Assembly (NCBI GenBank): GCA_964433755.1
Contig: CAYSSR010000001.1
Span: forward strand, 558,001-622,000
DNA: 64,000 nucleotides
Source: JAUVXJ01 sp964433755
Lineage (GTDB): Bacteria; Chloroflexota; Anaerolineae; UBA7937; B3-Chlor
Reading direction: 5' to 3'
In this document: positions 1-8,391 of the stretch, one piece after another
Position numbering within the stretch: the first letter of the stretch is position 1
Layout of the letters: every line of letters begins with the position of its first letter
The notes under the pieces: model-generated
What the model saw: the letters and a program-made list of their open reading frames with translations, nothing else
Databases searched by the model: none
What the model was told of the DNA's origin: nothing
Translations under genes and position numbers: made by a program

Positions 1-226
1 GTGCCTTGTAGTCCTCTCGTAGGCCCCTTCTGTCGCAGGTCTGACCTCGGCGCGCGGCGACGCGACTCGCGTGACTGCGGCTTGATTCTTGAGGTGCTCC
101 GGTGCACGACACAAATCGGAACGCTCGGCCCTCGCTCTCACGGGCAACACGCGCCTGAGCATGAGGTGTATCTTGACATAATGGCGTCAGTGTAGCGTGT
201 TTGCTGCCATTTAAGAAAATTAGATA
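1..226. other. Leading stretch without a recognisable gene
   Basis: The first 226 bases hold no convincing gene. One open frame of 64 codons runs through it, but its arginine-rich composition resembles no family and it has no ribosome binding site. A TTGACA hexamer at 173-178 has no good -10 partner at 16-18 bp. The stretch probably lies between an upstream gene outside the window and the first regulator. Confidence 0.5.
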
Positions 227-255
227 TTGACAAACAATGGGAAAAGGAGTACAAT
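227..255 (+). promoter_or_regulatory. Sigma-70-type promoter for the first XRE/cupin regulator
   Basis: TTGACA at 227-232 and TACAAT at 250-255 are separated by exactly 17 bp, close to the housekeeping consensus. Transcription would begin near 262. This lies downstream of the ATG at 237, which therefore cannot be the start, and only a few bases upstream of the in-frame ATG at 267. The promoter likely serves the regulator and perhaps the genes behind it. Confidence 0.6.
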
Positions 256-266
256 GGAAGTTGGTC

Positions 267-830
267 ATGGAGACGACGGTTGGGGTCATCGGTCAAAGGA
301 TCAAGAAGCTCCGGCTGGAAAGACGGCTTACTTTGGGGGAATTGGCTGAGAGCACCGGATGCAGTGCGGCGTTCCTTTCGCAGTTAGAGAGGAACCGGGC
401 TGCGCCCTCCATCTCCATGCTCTACTCCATCGCCAGCGCCTTGCACGTGCCTATCACCTATTTCTTCCCTGAGGTCGTCAACCCCACCAAAGTTGTGCGG
501 GCGCACGAGCGCGAGACGTTCCGCTTCGAGGGCTCTCCCATCACCTACTCCCTCCTCACTACCCGGTTCCCTGATCGGGTCATGGAGTCGCTGATTGTGA
601 TCATCGAAGCACAGGATGGCTCGCTCCCTGCGGATGAATACCGTGCTCACCCTGGAGAGGAGTTCGGGTATGTCCTGGACGGCACGCTCAGAGTCTGGAT
701 AGGTGATGAGCGGTACGATCTCTCTCCAGGGGACAGCATACACTTCCTGGCTACGGTCAAGCATCGGCTGGAGAACCCAGGCACGAAGCCGGTCACGGCG
801 TTGTGGGTGCTGACACCTCCAGTCTTCTAG
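267..830 (+). CDS. XRE-family regulator with C-terminal cupin sensor domain
   Basis: A 187-residue transcription factor. Residues ~8-62 form a lambda-Cro/C1 helix-turn-helix (RIKKLRLERR, then an LSQLERN recognition helix). Residues ~110-187 form a cupin barrel containing HPGEEFGYVLDG and a proline-rich GDSIHF strand. This layout is typical of PuuR/SinR-type regulators that sense small molecules such as polyamines or amino-acid derivatives. The ATG at 237 would precede the transcription start predicted from the promoter at 227-255, so 267 is preferred; it would give an almost leaderless mRNA. It is paralogous to the next gene and sits at the head of a transport/catabolic locus, so it probably controls that locus. 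The effector is unknown. Confidence 0.85.
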   Translation: METTVGVIGQRIKKLRLERRLTLGELAESTGCSAAFLSQLERNRAAPSISMLYSIASALHVPITYFFPEVVNPTKVVRAHERETFRFEGSPITYSLLTTRFPDRVMESLIVIIEAQDGSLPADEYRAHPGEEFGYVLDGTLRVWIGDERYDLSPGDSIHFLATVKHRLENPGTKPVTALWVLTPPVF

Positions 831-949
831 TTGCTCGTGGGGATGATCAGTCGGTATTGTACCAGTGTACCTGGGCTGAGGTATCCTCGCGAAGCCGGTA
901 GTGGCCTCAGTAGAAGGCGGATCCGAGAATCGCAGCGGAGCGGGGATTT

Positions 950-1525
950 GTGATAGAAGCGGAGAGCGGAGCAGAGAGCGTGGGGAGCCGATTGAGAGCT
1001 CTCCGCACCGAACAGGGGATCACGCTGGCCCAACTGGGCAGCATGGTGGGCCTTTCGGCCAGCTACCTGTCTCAGATCGAGAGGAACAAGGCCAAGCCCT
1101 CGCTGACCACGCTTAATTCGGTGGCCGAGACCCTGGGGGTGGAGCTGAGATCGTTCTTCGAGCATCCTTCCCCGGTCTGGCACGTGGCAAGGGGAGGCCA
1201 CCGCCAGGACTTCCGCGACGAGACGAACGAAGTGACCTACGAAACCCTCTCTTCGGGCGCGGTGAGGGGCAGGTTCGAGCCGTGCAGAGCAACGTGCTCT
1301 CCGGGCTTGAGGACGGAGGAGAAGACTCATCCAGGAGAGGAGTTCGTCTTCGTCACCAAGGGACGGCTCGAGATCAGGGTGGGGGGGGAGGCTTGGACAC
1401 TGAGTGCTGGCGATAGCATCCACTACCAGGGAAGCCAGCCCCACTCTTGGCACAACAGGTCGGGACAGCAATGCACACTGATATGGGCCGTGTCTCCTCC
1501 CTATTTCGCCTCCAGGGAGAGGTAG
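950..1525 (+). CDS. Second XRE/cupin regulator
   Basis: A 191-residue protein with the same design as the gene before it: helix-turn-helix at ~13-68 (RLRALRTEQG, then a YLSQIERNKAKPSL helix) and cupin at ~115-188 (HPGEEFVFVTKG, GDSIHYQG). It starts at GTG 950. It ends 28 bp before the M29-like gene and is probably co-transcribed with it. Two related but clearly diverged regulators at the head of one locus suggest sensing of two ligands, or cross-regulation. The cupin metal-binding histidines are only partly conserved by eye, so this is more likely a ligand-binding than an enzymatic cupin. Confidence 0.85.
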   Translation: MIEAESGAESVGSRLRALRTEQGITLAQLGSMVGLSASYLSQIERNKAKPSLTTLNSVAETLGVELRSFFEHPSPVWHVARGGHRQDFRDETNEVTYETLSSGAVRGRFEPCRATCSPGLRTEEKTHPGEEFVFVTKGRLEIRVGGEAWTLSAGDSIHYQGSQPHSWHNRSGQQCTLIWAVSPPYFASRER

Positions 1526-1553
1526 CAGCCGGGCGAAGGTTGAGGACCTAGAG

Positions 1554-2591
1554 ATGGGAACGGAGAGCAGGAGAGAGTACCAGCGCCTGGAGCTGGCCGC
1601 GGCGGCCAGAAAGCTGCTCGACGAGGCCATGCCCGTGCAACCAGGGGAGCAGGTGGTGATCACCGCTGATACGTCCAGCGACGAGCGCGTGGTGTGGGCC
1701 ACTGCGGAAGCTGCCTACGCTGTGGGCGCGACGCCCAGCGTGATGTGGTATGAGACCTTGCCCAATCCTTGCCTGAGCCCTCCTCCACCGGTGGCACGGG
1801 CGTTGAGAGAGGCCGACGTGTGGATCGAGTACGCCGTGGCCTACACCCTCTACAGCGAGGCCCAGCAGGAAGCCGTGGCTGCGGGTTGCCGGCATTTCTG
1901 CCTGGCCGGCATGGACGTGGACATGATGGTGCGGACCATCGGCGAGGTGAACTACCCTGTTCTGGAGCGAATGGCGTCGGCGCTCTATGAACTCTCCCAC
2001 GAGGCGAAGGAGATCCACGTCACTTGCCCGGCCGGAACCGATCTGGTGGTGGAGCCTGATCCCCAGGCGCCTCCCACTCTCACCCAGATTGGGGCGGGAG
2101 AGGGTCGGGGTTATTCTCAGATGCTGGCTGGCCAATCCTGGTTCGAGGAGCTGGCTGACACGTTTCACGGGACCCTGGTCTTCGATGGTGCGATATGGCC
2201 TCCTGCGGAACTAGGGTTGCTGAGGGACCCGGTAGAGATCACCATCGACAAAGGGCGCATCGTGGGGATCGAGGGAGGCGCAGAGGCGAGGACCTTCCAG
2301 CGATGGCTGGATGCGTTTGATGACCCGTCGATGTACCTGGTGGACCACGCTTGCTATGGTTTCAACCCGGGGGTGAGGCGACTAACGGGGAGCATCCTGG
2401 AGGACGAGAGGCTTTTCGGCTGTATGCAGTTCGGAATAGGGCGGGCCCGCCTGGGTGCCCCAAGTCACACCGATGGCATCGTGACCAGCCCTTCGGTCTG
2501 GGCGGACGGCGTGCAACTGGAGGACCAAGGGGTCTATGTGCATCCCCGGTTGGTGGAGTTGTGTCGACAGATGGAGGTGCCCGGATACTGA
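1554..2591 (+). CDS. M29-type aminopeptidase-like protein
   Basis: A 345-residue protein resembling the M29 leucyl aminopeptidase (aminopeptidase T) family and its relatives such as NicX-type dioxygenases. It has the N-terminal ARKLLDEAMPVQPGEQVVITAD region, then VTCPAGTDL, and a C-terminal FGIGRARLGAPSHTDGIV segment with glycine and histidine. The second M29 protein of the locus (14157-15203) keeps the fuller family ending; this one is shorter and may be a divergent hydrolase rather than a peptidase. It lies between the regulator and the ABC transporter, which suggests action on the imported substrate. Cytoplasmic; no signal peptide. Confidence 0.7.
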   Translation: MGTESRREYQRLELAAAARKLLDEAMPVQPGEQVVITADTSSDERVVWATAEAAYAVGATPSVMWYETLPNPCLSPPPPVARALREADVWIEYAVAYTLYSEAQQEAVAAGCRHFCLAGMDVDMMVRTIGEVNYPVLERMASALYELSHEAKEIHVTCPAGTDLVVEPDPQAPPTLTQIGAGEGRGYSQMLAGQSWFEELADTFHGTLVFDGAIWPPAELGLLRDPVEITIDKGRIVGIEGGAEARTFQRWLDAFDDPSMYLVDHACYGFNPGVRRLTGSILEDERLFGCMQFGIGRARLGAPSHTDGIVTSPSVWADGVQLEDQGVYVHPRLVELCRQMEVPGY

Positions 2592-2664
2592 GAGAGAGGG
2601 GGTGATGCGGAGGAGAGGTTCGTTGGCTGCCTAGTCCCATAGTGCAGAGCTATAAGGAGGAGAA

Positions 2665-4356
2665 ATGTATACGAAGCGCTACTTGTGGATCACTCTGAGT
2701 CTCCTGGTGGTGGTGGCTCTGGTATTGCCTGGCTGTGCGACCCCCACCGCCGCCCCAGTTCCTGAAGTTCCTGAGGAGGGCACTCCGGCTCCGCCACCGC
2801 CCGAGGACACTCCCGTCCCGCCCCCGGAGGCTGCCGAGAAGCTCCTCAGGATTACCTTCTCGTGGCCCACCTACATCGACCCTGCGGTGGGGTCCGACTT
2901 CTCCAGCACGTCGTCTCTGGCCAACCTGTATGACACCCTCGTCTTCCCCACTACCGAAGGTGGGGTCGAGCCAGACCTGGCAGAGAGTTGGGAGCCGTCA
3001 CCTGATGGGCTCACCTGGACCTTCCATCTCAAGGAGGGGGTCAAGTTCCACAACGGGAGCGAGCTGACGGCCAGCGACGTCGCCTTCAGCATGAACCGCA
3101 TCTTGGAGATTGGTGAGGGGCTAGCCTACGTGTTCCTGGGCACCGTCGAGAGTGCCTCGGCGGTTGACGACTACACCGTCGAGTTCAAGCTGACGGAGCC
3201 CAGCGGCCTCTTCGTCATCAGCCTGATCCGCCTCTATGTCCTCGACGAGCAAGAGGTGATGGACAACATCGTCACCCCTGGCCAGTACGGTGACAAGGGC
3301 GACTATGGCAAGGAGTACCTGCTGACCAACGATGCCGGTTCCGGGCCCTACATGGTCAAGGAGTTCCCGCTGGAGGAGTATCTCCTGATGGAGAAGTACG
3401 AGGACTGGCACGGCGAGTTCGCCGAGAATGCGCCAGACCTGGCCAAGTTCATCGCCACCACCGAGACAGCCACTGTGCGCACGATGATGTCGCGACAGGA
3501 GTTGGAGATCACTGACCAGTGGCAGACCGTAGAGGCGCTGGAGGCGCTTGACGAGCTCGAGGGGGTGGATGTGGCCGCCTTCCCAGTCCTCACCGAGTTC
3601 TACTACATGATGCACACGAGGAAGCCGCCCTTGGATGATCTCCACTTCCGCCGAGCCGTGGCCTACGCCTTTGACTACGAAGCCGCGGTGGCTCTGGAGT
3701 GGGCGGGGACGCAGCAATCGCAGGGACCGGTACCGGCGATCACGGCCGGTCACAACCCGAACGTCTTCATGTTCGAGCGTGACCTGGACAAGGCGCGCGA
3801 GGAACTGGCGCTGTCGGCGTACGCTGACCAACTCGATCAGTACCCGATAGAAGTCCACTGGATCACCGAGGTGCCTGCCGAGGAGAAGTGGGCGCTCCTG
3901 TTCCAGGCCAACATGGCGGACGTAGGTATCCCTGTCGAGATCGTGGGCACACCATGGTTGTCGGTAGTCGAGGAGACGGCCAGCGAGGAGGCGAGCCCTC
4001 ACATCGTGACCATCTACGTCTCGGCCGATTTCCCAGAGGCGGGGCCGCTGTTGAAGGTGCGCTACCACTCCGATGCCGCCCCCACGTGGTCGCAGAACGA
4101 GTGGCTGCTGGACGCGACGTTGGATGGTATGATCGACGATGCCCTGGCCACCGTCGATGAGGAGGAGAGGTACGCCAAGTACAGGGATTTGCAGGACTAC
4201 ATCGTGGACCTCTGCCCATCCCTGTTCCTCTACGACCAGTATCAGAAACATGCCTACCAGTCGAGCTACGTGGATTGGCCTACCGCAGAGGGGGAGGTCA
4301 TCCCGGTAATGGGCTACAACATGTTTGCAGCCAGAATCGGGGTCACGGGCCCGTAG
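2665..4356 (+). CDS. ABC importer substrate-binding lipoprotein, family 5 (peptide/opine type)
   Basis: A 563-residue extracellular solute-binding protein. The lipoprotein signal is a charged start (MYTKR), a hydrophobic core and a VLPGC lipobox with Cys24. A Pro/Thr/Glu linker of ~35 residues follows, typical of surface-tethered proteins. The mature part shows family 5 landmarks: TLVFPTTEGG, LAESWEPSPDGLTWTFHLKEGVKFHNG at ~105-130, and FRRAVAYAFDY at ~325. A good ribosome binding site (AAGGAGG) precedes ATG 2665. It is the first gene of the importer and is followed by a stem-loop that probably trims the transcript so the binding protein is made in excess. The ligand cannot be read from sequence; neighbours point to an amino-acid or hydantoin-like compound. 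Confidence 0.9.
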   Translation: MYTKRYLWITLSLLVVVALVLPGCATPTAAPVPEVPEEGTPAPPPPEDTPVPPPEAAEKLLRITFSWPTYIDPAVGSDFSSTSSLANLYDTLVFPTTEGGVEPDLAESWEPSPDGLTWTFHLKEGVKFHNGSELTASDVAFSMNRILEIGEGLAYVFLGTVESASAVDDYTVEFKLTEPSGLFVISLIRLYVLDEQEVMDNIVTPGQYGDKGDYGKEYLLTNDAGSGPYMVKEFPLEEYLLMEKYEDWHGEFAENAPDLAKFIATTETATVRTMMSRQELEITDQWQTVEALEALDELEGVDVAAFPVLTEFYYMMHTRKPPLDDLHFRRAVAYAFDYEAAVALEWAGTQQSQGPVPAITAGHNPNVFMFERDLDKAREELALSAYADQLDQYPIEVHWITEVPAEEKWALLFQANMADVGIPVEIVGTPWLSVVEETASEEASPHIVTIYVSADFPEAGPLLKVRYHSDAAPTWSQNEWLLDATLDGMIDDALATVDEEERYAKYRDLQDYIVDLCPSLFLYDQYQKHAYQSSYVDWPTAEGEVIPVMGYNMFAARIGVTGP

Positions 4357-4378
4357 GCGTGGCAGATGTGCCGACTTC

Positions 4379-4415
4379 GAGCCCCTGAGGGGCTGTTGAG
4401 GTCCCTCAGGGGCTC
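4379..4415 (+). terminator. Strong stem-loop between binding protein and permease genes
   Basis: A perfect 13-bp inverted repeat (GAGCCCCTGAGGG with its complement) around an 11-nt loop, followed shortly by GGTTGGGTTTTCC. It starts 22 bp after the binding-protein stop and ends 26 bp before the permease start. Such hairpins in importer operons act as partial terminators or 3' stabilisers that raise the amount of binding protein over membrane parts. Confidence 0.65.
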
Positions 4416-4441
4416 CGGTTGGGTTTTCCATCGAGGATAAG

Positions 4442-5470
4442 ATGACTTTTCTCAGCTTCCTGGCTCGCCGCGCCGTGCATTCCGTCTTCGTGATACTGGG
4501 TCTCTCCATCTTGATCTTTGTCATCGCGCGTATCATGCCGGGCGATCCTGCACGAATGGCTGTGGGGCCGAGGGCACCGCAGTGGGCGGTCGACCAGATA
4601 CGCGAAGAGATGCACCTCACCGAACCGCTCTACATCCAGTACTACTACTGGCTCCGCGACGCCCTCCACGGTGACTTCGGCACCTCTCTGGTGACGAGGA
4701 GGCCGGTGGCCGATGACATCAGGGAGTTCTTCCCAGCCACGCTCGAACTGGCTCTGTTGGCCGGTTTGATCAACGGGGCGGGAGGGATCGTCTTGGGGGC
4801 CATATCCGCCTGGCAGAAGGACAAATGGGTGGACAACGTGCTGCGGGTCATCTCCTACCTGGGGGTGGTGACCCCCTCCTTCGTCTTCGCAGTCCTCTTT
4901 CTGCTCGTTTTTGGCATGACCTTGAACTGGATGCCAACCATGGGGAGGCTGAGCCCCGAGATCGCCAAGCCAACGACGATCACCGGTCTCCTGACTGTCG
5001 ACTCCCTGCTCGGACGCGATCCTCGCGCCTTTCTCGACGCACTCTGGCACTTGATCCTGCCTGCGGTGGCATTGTCCCTGGGAGGCATGTCCCAGGAGGC
5101 GCGCATCACCCGGTCCACGATGTCCGACAACCTGACTAAGGACTACATCGCCGCCGAACGTTCGCTAGGCATCCCGGGAAGCGTGATCATGAGAAGCTTC
5201 CTGCTCAAGCCCTCACTGATACCTACAGTGTCGATCCTGGGTCTCGACTTCGCGGCCACGCTGGGCAACGCCTTCTTGGTGGAGTTGATCTTCAATTGGC
5301 CCGGGATCTCTCGATACGGCATCAACGGGATGCTGCGCAAGGACCTGAACGCCATATCCGCAGTCATCCTGATCTTGGGAGTGGTTTTCATCGTGACCAA
5401 TATCGCGGTCGATATCATCGTGGCTAGGCTGGATCCCCGGATCCAATTGAGGGCAGGAGGGAGCGAGTAG
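4442..5470 (+). CDS. ABC importer permease, DppB type
   Basis: A 342-residue integral membrane subunit. The N-terminus (LARRAVHSVFVILGLSILIFVI) is the usual DppB/OppB first helix, followed by the periplasmic RIMPGDPARMA segment. The BPD_transp_1 domain covers ~95-335 with about six membrane helices. The EAA loop that contacts the ATPase is visible as AAERSLGIPGSVIMRSFLLKPSLIP. It pairs with the next gene, which starts 4 bp downstream, to form the channel. Confidence 0.9.
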   Translation: MTFLSFLARRAVHSVFVILGLSILIFVIARIMPGDPARMAVGPRAPQWAVDQIREEMHLTEPLYIQYYYWLRDALHGDFGTSLVTRRPVADDIREFFPATLELALLAGLINGAGGIVLGAISAWQKDKWVDNVLRVISYLGVVTPSFVFAVLFLLVFGMTLNWMPTMGRLSPEIAKPTTITGLLTVDSLLGRDPRAFLDALWHLILPAVALSLGGMSQEARITRSTMSDNLTKDYIAAERSLGIPGSVIMRSFLLKPSLIPTVSILGLDFAATLGNAFLVELIFNWPGISRYGINGMLRKDLNAISAVILILGVVFIVTNIAVDIIVARLDPRIQLRAGGSE

Positions 5471-5474
5471 CAAG

Positions 5475-6359
5475 ATGACGTCAGTGCAACTCCTGGCTTC
5501 GAGCAAGAGGGGGGAGAACCTTCGCCGCAACTGGTACAAGTTCTCCCGCAATCGGCTCTCCATTGTGGGTCTGTTCACGGTCCTCCTGGTGATCTTCCTG
5601 GCCATCTTCGCGCCGGTGGTGGCACCGTACCCGCAGCATGCCAGCGCTTTCGTGGATTTCGCCAACGCGAGCCGCGCACCCTGCCGGGAGTACCTTTTCG
5701 GTACGGATGTGGTGGGACGGGATATCTTGAGCCGCATATTCTTCGGCTTCCGCTTCTCGCTGAGCATGGGCATCGTAGTTCTTTGTCTGGTAGTGCCTCC
5801 CGGCGTGATACTCGGACTTCTGGCGGGCTACTACCAGGGGAGGTGGCTGGACACCGTGATCATGCGAGTCACCGACATCTTCCTGGCCGTGCCACCGCTG
5901 GTGCTGGCCTTGGCCATCTGTTCCGTGCTCACGCCAAACCTGTTCAACGCCATGCTGGCTGTCTCCCTGATGTGGTGGCCGTGGTATTGCCGTCTCGTCT
6001 ACGGTCTGGCCTCCACCTTGAGGAACGAGTTCTTCGTGGTCTCGGCTGAACTAGTCGGAGCCAGCAAGCTCCACATCCTGTTCCGGGAGATCCTGCCCAA
6101 CTGCATCTCTCCGATTTTCACCAAGATGAGCCTGGACATGGGCTGGGTGATCCTCATCGGCTCCTCCCTCAGTTTCGTCGGTCTGGGGGTACAGCCGCCC
6201 CGCCCCGGGCTGGGGACCATGGTCGCCGATGGCTACCAGTACCTGCCAGACCAGTGGTGGATCGCTGTGTTCCCCGCCCTGGCCATCGTAGTCGTCGTTC
6301 TGGGGTTCAACCTGCTGGGGGATGGCCTGCGGGACATGCTGGCGGCTGAGGAGGTGTGA
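5475..6359 (+). CDS. ABC importer permease, DppC type
   Basis: A 294-residue permease with the DppC/OppC N-terminal cytoplasmic stretch (NRLSIVGLFTVLLVIFLAIFAPVVAPYPQ), the conserved FGTDVVGRDILSRI segment at ~75, and the transporter core at ~90-290. The EAA loop appears as SAELVGASKLHILFREILPN. The order after the DppB-type gene and the overlap-like spacing to the ATPase gene (stop 6359, next start 6361) show one operon. Confidence 0.9.
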   Translation: MTSVQLLASSKRGENLRRNWYKFSRNRLSIVGLFTVLLVIFLAIFAPVVAPYPQHASAFVDFANASRAPCREYLFGTDVVGRDILSRIFFGFRFSLSMGIVVLCLVVPPGVILGLLAGYYQGRWLDTVIMRVTDIFLAVPPLVLALAICSVLTPNLFNAMLAVSLMWWPWYCRLVYGLASTLRNEFFVVSAELVGASKLHILFREILPNCISPIFTKMSLDMGWVILIGSSLSFVGLGVQPPRPGLGTMVADGYQYLPDQWWIAVFPALAIVVVVLGFNLLGDGLRDMLAAEEV

Positions 6360-6360
6360 G

Positions 6361-7341
6361 ATGAACAGAGACCTCCTGCTGGACATCAAGGACCTCCGCG
6401 TTCATTTCGACGTCTTCGGCGGCACCCTGAAGGTGCTGGATGGGGTGAACTTCTCTGTATACAGCGGGGAGAAGGTCGGCCTCGTGGGGGAGACCGGCTG
6501 CGGCAAGACAACCACGATGAAGGCGGTACTCCGTGTTCTGCCCATGCCGCCGGCACGGATTCCAGGGGGCGAGATTCGCTTCAAGGGGCAGGACATCCTG
6601 AAGATGAATTCGAGGGAACTGGGGCGAGTGCGGGGCGAGGGCATGGCTATGGTGTTCCAGGATCCGACGGCGGCTCTCAACCCGGTCTACACCATCGGCC
6701 AGCAGCTAGAGGCCGCGGTCAAGTACTCCGCGGCGGGCGACAAGAGGCTGTCCGGAAAGGAGATTGGCCAGCGGGCGGTGGAGGCCCTGAAGGAGGTGGC
6801 CCTGCCTGATCCGGAACGGCTGCTCAAGAACTACCCGTTCCAACTGAGCGGTGGCATGCGGCAACGGGTCTGCATCGCCATGGCCTTGGCGGGCACCCGG
6901 GAGCTGATCATCGCGGATGAGCCTGGCACCTCGCTGGACGTCAGCATCCAGGATCAGATCCTACGGCTGCTCCGGAGGCTGGTAGAGGAGAAGAACACCT
7001 CCATCATCCTCATCACGCACACGCTGGGGGTGGTGCGAGAGACGGCGGACCGCGTCTACGTGATGTATGCCGGCAACATGGTCGAGGTGGCTCCCACTCA
7101 CGAACTGTTCTCCGATCCTCTCCACCCCTATACCGTAGGGCTGATGAACGCAGTGCCGAAACTGACCGGTGGAGGCATCGCCGATGGGATCCCTGGGCGG
7201 ATACCCGACTATCTCAACCCGCCGGTTGGCTGTCGGTTCCATCCACGTTGCGACAGGGCTATGGAGGTCTGTAGGACGGAGAAGCCGCAGTATCGCCAGG
7301 TGGGTGAGGATCACGAGGTGGCTTGCTTTCTCTACTCCTAG
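6361..7341 (+). CDS. ABC importer ATPase, DppD type
   Basis: A 326-residue nucleotide-binding subunit. It has Walker A GETGCGKTT (~39-47), Q-loop MVFQDP, signature LSGGMRQR (~157), Walker B LIIADEP and the H-loop ITHTLG. The C-terminal oligopeptide-type extension ends with CRFHPRCDRAMEVC, the cysteine set that often carries an Fe-S cluster in DppD/OppD. The start is ATG 6361, two bases after the permease stop, with GAGGTG as ribosome binding site; longer upstream reading overlaps the permease and is not supported. Confidence 0.92.
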   Translation: MNRDLLLDIKDLRVHFDVFGGTLKVLDGVNFSVYSGEKVGLVGETGCGKTTTMKAVLRVLPMPPARIPGGEIRFKGQDILKMNSRELGRVRGEGMAMVFQDPTAALNPVYTIGQQLEAAVKYSAAGDKRLSGKEIGQRAVEALKEVALPDPERLLKNYPFQLSGGMRQRVCIAMALAGTRELIIADEPGTSLDVSIQDQILRLLRRLVEEKNTSIILITHTLGVVRETADRVYVMYAGNMVEVAPTHELFSDPLHPYTVGLMNAVPKLTGGGIADGIPGRIPDYLNPPVGCRFHPRCDRAMEVCRTEKPQYRQVGEDHEVACFLYS

Positions 7342-7364
7342 CCATAGGAGGGAAGTTGCAGAGT

Positions 7365-8351
7365 ATGACGACCGATCTGTTGACCGTCACTGACCTGAAG
7401 AAGCACTTTGTCATCGGGCAGACCGGGGTCCTGCGCCGAGAGCCCATCACCGTCAAAGCGGTGGATGGCGTCTCCTTCACGGTGCGGGAGGGGGAGACCT
7501 TCGGTCTGGTCGGCGAATCCGGCTCCGGCAAGAGCACCGTGGCCTACACAGTGGTCGGCATGTACCAGCCGACCGAAGGCGACATTGCCTTCCGGGGGCA
7601 GAGCCTGTTCGCGAGTGACAGGAGTCGCAAGCCGGGCCTGAGGAAAGAGATCCAAATCGTATTCCAGGATCCAGGCTCTTCTCTGAACCCGAGACGGACG
7701 ATCAAGGATATTGTGGGACTTCCGCTCCGGCTTCACCAGCCGGATGGTGATCTGTTGCCGAAGACTATTCAGTTGCTGGAGATGGTGGAGTTGCCCGAAG
7801 AGTATGCCCTTAAGTACCCCCAGATGCTGGGGGGTGGCGAGAAACAGATGGTCGCCATCGCCAGGGCCTTGGCCACCAATCCCTCTTTCGTCATTCTCGA
7901 CGAGCCTACTTCTGCGCTGGACGTTTCCATCCAGGCCAAGATCATCAACCTCTTGATCCGGCTTCAGAAGGAGCTGCATCTGTCCTACCTGTTCATCACC
8001 CACGACCTGAGCCTGATGCGCAACGTGGCCTCCAGGGTCGCAATCATGTACCTGGGCAAGATCTGCGAGACCGCCGAGGCTGCCGAGTTCTTCCGCAACC
8101 CGTATCACCCGTACACCCAGATGCTCCTTTCCTCCATCCCTGTGGTCTCGGAAGAAGAGGAGCAGATGAAGCCCAAACGGATCACCTCGCGCGGCGAGAT
8201 CCCCAGTCCAGTCAACGTTCCCGGTGGGTGCAGTTTCCACCCGCGGTGTCCTCAGAGCACCGAGTCTTGCTCGGAGACAGATCCGGTCATGGTTGAGGTT
8301 GAGCCCGGGCACACGGTCCGCTGTCACCTGTTCGGACAGGGAGGCGCCTAG
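7365..8351 (+). CDS. ABC importer ATPase, DppF type
   Basis: A 328-residue partner ATPase with Walker A GESGSGKST, Q-loop IVFQDPGSSLNPR, Walker B FVILDEPTSALD, H-loop FITHDLS and the CSFHPRCPQSTESC cysteine tail. The signature motif reads LGGGEKQM instead of the usual LSGGQxQR, a mild deviation tolerated in this subfamily. ATG 7365 has a TAGGAGGG ribosome binding site 11-18 bases upstream. It is the last gene of the five-gene importer; the racemase follows 40 bp later. Confidence 0.9.
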   Translation: MTTDLLTVTDLKKHFVIGQTGVLRREPITVKAVDGVSFTVREGETFGLVGESGSGKSTVAYTVVGMYQPTEGDIAFRGQSLFASDRSRKPGLRKEIQIVFQDPGSSLNPRRTIKDIVGLPLRLHQPDGDLLPKTIQLLEMVELPEEYALKYPQMLGGGEKQMVAIARALATNPSFVILDEPTSALDVSIQAKIINLLIRLQKELHLSYLFITHDLSLMRNVASRVAIMYLGKICETAEAAEFFRNPYHPYTQMLLSSIPVVSEEEEQMKPKRITSRGEIPSPVNVPGGCSFHPRCPQSTESCSETDPVMVEVEPGHTVRCHLFGQGGA

Positions 8352-8391
8352 CTGGAAGAGCACCCTGGCTGGCTGACTGCTCGTCCTGGAG

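Noticed and set aside
1..195. Small gene at the window start
   Set aside because: Arginine-rich, no ribosome binding site and no recognisable family.
3121..4620. Long - strand open frame of 499 codons opposite the binding-protein gene
   Set aside because: It is antisense to a well-supported lipoprotein gene and shows no family features; a GC-rich codon shadow.
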